Shown: positions 4,862-5,556 of the stretch, one piece after another
Layout of the letters: every line of letters starts with the position of its first letter
Numbering within the stretch: position 1 is the stretch's first letter
NCBI GenBank assembly: GCA_023433985.1
Contig: JAEYTN010000389.1
Span: 1 to 5,556, forward strand
Direction of reading: 5' to 3'
Origin: Pseudomonadota bacterium
GTDB lineage: Bacteria; Pseudomonadota; Alphaproteobacteria; Rhizobiales; Devosiaceae
Length of the DNA stretch: 5,556 bases
The notes under the pieces: model-generated
The model's input: only the letters and a program-made list of their open reading frames with translations
Database searches by the model: none
What the model was told of the DNA's origin: nothing
Made by a program: the position numbers and the translations under genes

Positions 4862-5556
4862 TCAGGCGGGCACCGCGGCGGCTCCGGCGTCATCGCCCGG
4901 TGGCTCGTCGTCCGGGGCCTTGGCGTAGGCGTCGGACAGCTGCCGGTAGTATTTCGAACGGAAGGCGATGATCGTCACGATCAGCCCGAGCGCGCCGGCG
5001 AGGGTGAAGACCAGCGCCATGCCGCGGGCCGGGCCGGTGCCGAACCAGCCGCCGATCAGCGCCGCCCCTGCCCCCGTGGTCATGAACGGGATGAAGAAGA
5101 ACTCGGTGAGCGGGCCGATGAGGAAAGCGGTGAGCGGCGAGGCAGATTGCTCCACCGACTGGGCGAAGCCGAACACCCTGCCCTGCCGCTCTCGCGGCAC
5201 GACCTTCTGCAGCGTGGTGTGCTCGGCCGCCTCGGCATAGGGGCTGAGCAGCATCCAGACGAACATGCCGGCGCCGAGCAGCCAGATCGAGGGCTGGATC
5301 GTGAAGACACAGCAGACGCTCCAGGTGACCAAGTTGACCAGCAGCAGGGTGCGGAGCGGGTTCTTGCCAAGGCCGGTCTTGGCGATGACCAGGCCGGAGA
5401 TGATGAAGGCGGTCGAGATGACGCCGAACAGGAAGCCCCAGACTTCCACCGAGACCAGCGACAGGCCATAGGCATCGAGCAGCGCCATGAACACGCCGCC
5501 GAGGAAATTGTTGAAGCAGGCGAAGAGGATAAGGGCGAAAAGGCCGGGGACGGCAC
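4862..5556 (-). CDS. Major facilitator superfamily transporter, C-terminal half (cut by window edge)
   Basis: Only the last 230 residues are visible; the frame stays open to the right edge (PGLFALILFACFNNFLGG precedes the first possible internal start). Six hydrophobic segments can be counted, roughly at visible residues 2-26, 38-58, 67-86, 90-108, 136-158 and 177-198, as expected for the second half of a 12-segment inner-membrane MFS carrier. The loop VPRERQGRVFGFAQSVEQ (from about 119) is typical of the MFS exporter branch related to macrolide, tetracycline and enterobactin effluxers. The C-terminus is a soluble tail rich in Asp, Pro and Ala. The substrate cannot be told from this half. It ends 91 bp before the LysR start, on the same strand, with no strong terminator between, so readthrough is possible. 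An apparent GTG start at 5494 is internal and not the true beginning. Confidence 0.9.
   Translation of the reverse strand, partial: AVPGLFALILFACFNNFLGGVFMALLDAYGLSLVSVEVWGFLFGVISTAFIISGLVIAKTGLGKNPLRTLLLVNLVTWSVCCVFTIQPSIWLLGAGMFVWMLLSPYAEAAEHTTLQKVVPRERQGRVFGFAQSVEQSASPLTAFLIGPLTEFFFIPFMTTGAGAALIGGWFGTGPARGMALVFTLAGALGLIVTIIAFRSKYYRQLSDAYAKAPDDEPPGDDAGAAAVPA

Noticed and set aside
4771..4893. ATG at 4893 as the LysR start
   Set aside because: It overlaps the transporter's last codons, crosses the candidate promoter and palindromes, and ignores the well-placed AAGGAGA-TTG start.
1..5556. CRISPR arrays, tRNA or rRNA genes, insertion sequences, phage or defence genes
   Set aside because: No regularly spaced direct repeats, RNA-gene signatures, transposase frames or terminal repeats were seen; every long frame with coding character belongs to the genes listed.

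Overview
This window carries a compact pyrroloquinoline quinone (PQQ) biosynthesis operon, pqqABCDE. It is transcribed on the minus strand, from pqqA at about 3584 down to the end of pqqE at 279. Upstream in the same orientation lie a LysR-type regulator (3688-4770) and the C-terminal half of a major facilitator transporter (4862 to the window edge). Downstream, at the left edge, is the start of a proline iminopeptidase gene, also on the minus strand (134 to 1). All eight genes are therefore co-oriented, and no supported gene lies on the plus strand. Long plus-strand frames there are GC-driven shadows.

The high GC content, the sequence of the Pqq proteins (for example the EINMY core of PqqA), the separate pqqC and pqqD, and an intergenic palindrome of a type common in these genomes suggest an alphaproteobacterium, probably of the Hyphomicrobiales. 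I cannot name the genus.

The operon works as a RiPP pathway. PqqA is the 27-residue precursor peptide carrying the Glu and Tyr that become PQQ. PqqD binds and presents it. PqqE, a radical SAM/SPASM enzyme, links Glu to Tyr. A protease, not seen here, must release the cross-linked pair. PqqB is the metallo-beta-lactamase-fold hydroxylase candidate, and PqqC performs the final oxidation. The junctions B-C, C-D and D-E are all four-base ATGA overlaps, so the four enzymes are probably translationally coupled. pqqA is set apart by its own strong ribosome site and a 30-base gap.

The most interesting signals are regulatory. Repeated ATAG/CTAT half-sites, sharing the string CTATTGG, stand both upstream of pqqA and upstream of the LysR gene, so the regulator may control itself and pqq. 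Further candidates are a 10-bp inverted repeat enclosing the pqqB start, competing hairpins over the LysR ribosome site, a probably leaderless pip promoter embedded in a G-quadruplex-type stretch, and a PqqB in which a usual metal-ligand His position reads Ala. I see no wholly new system; the core is a canonical pqq operon.
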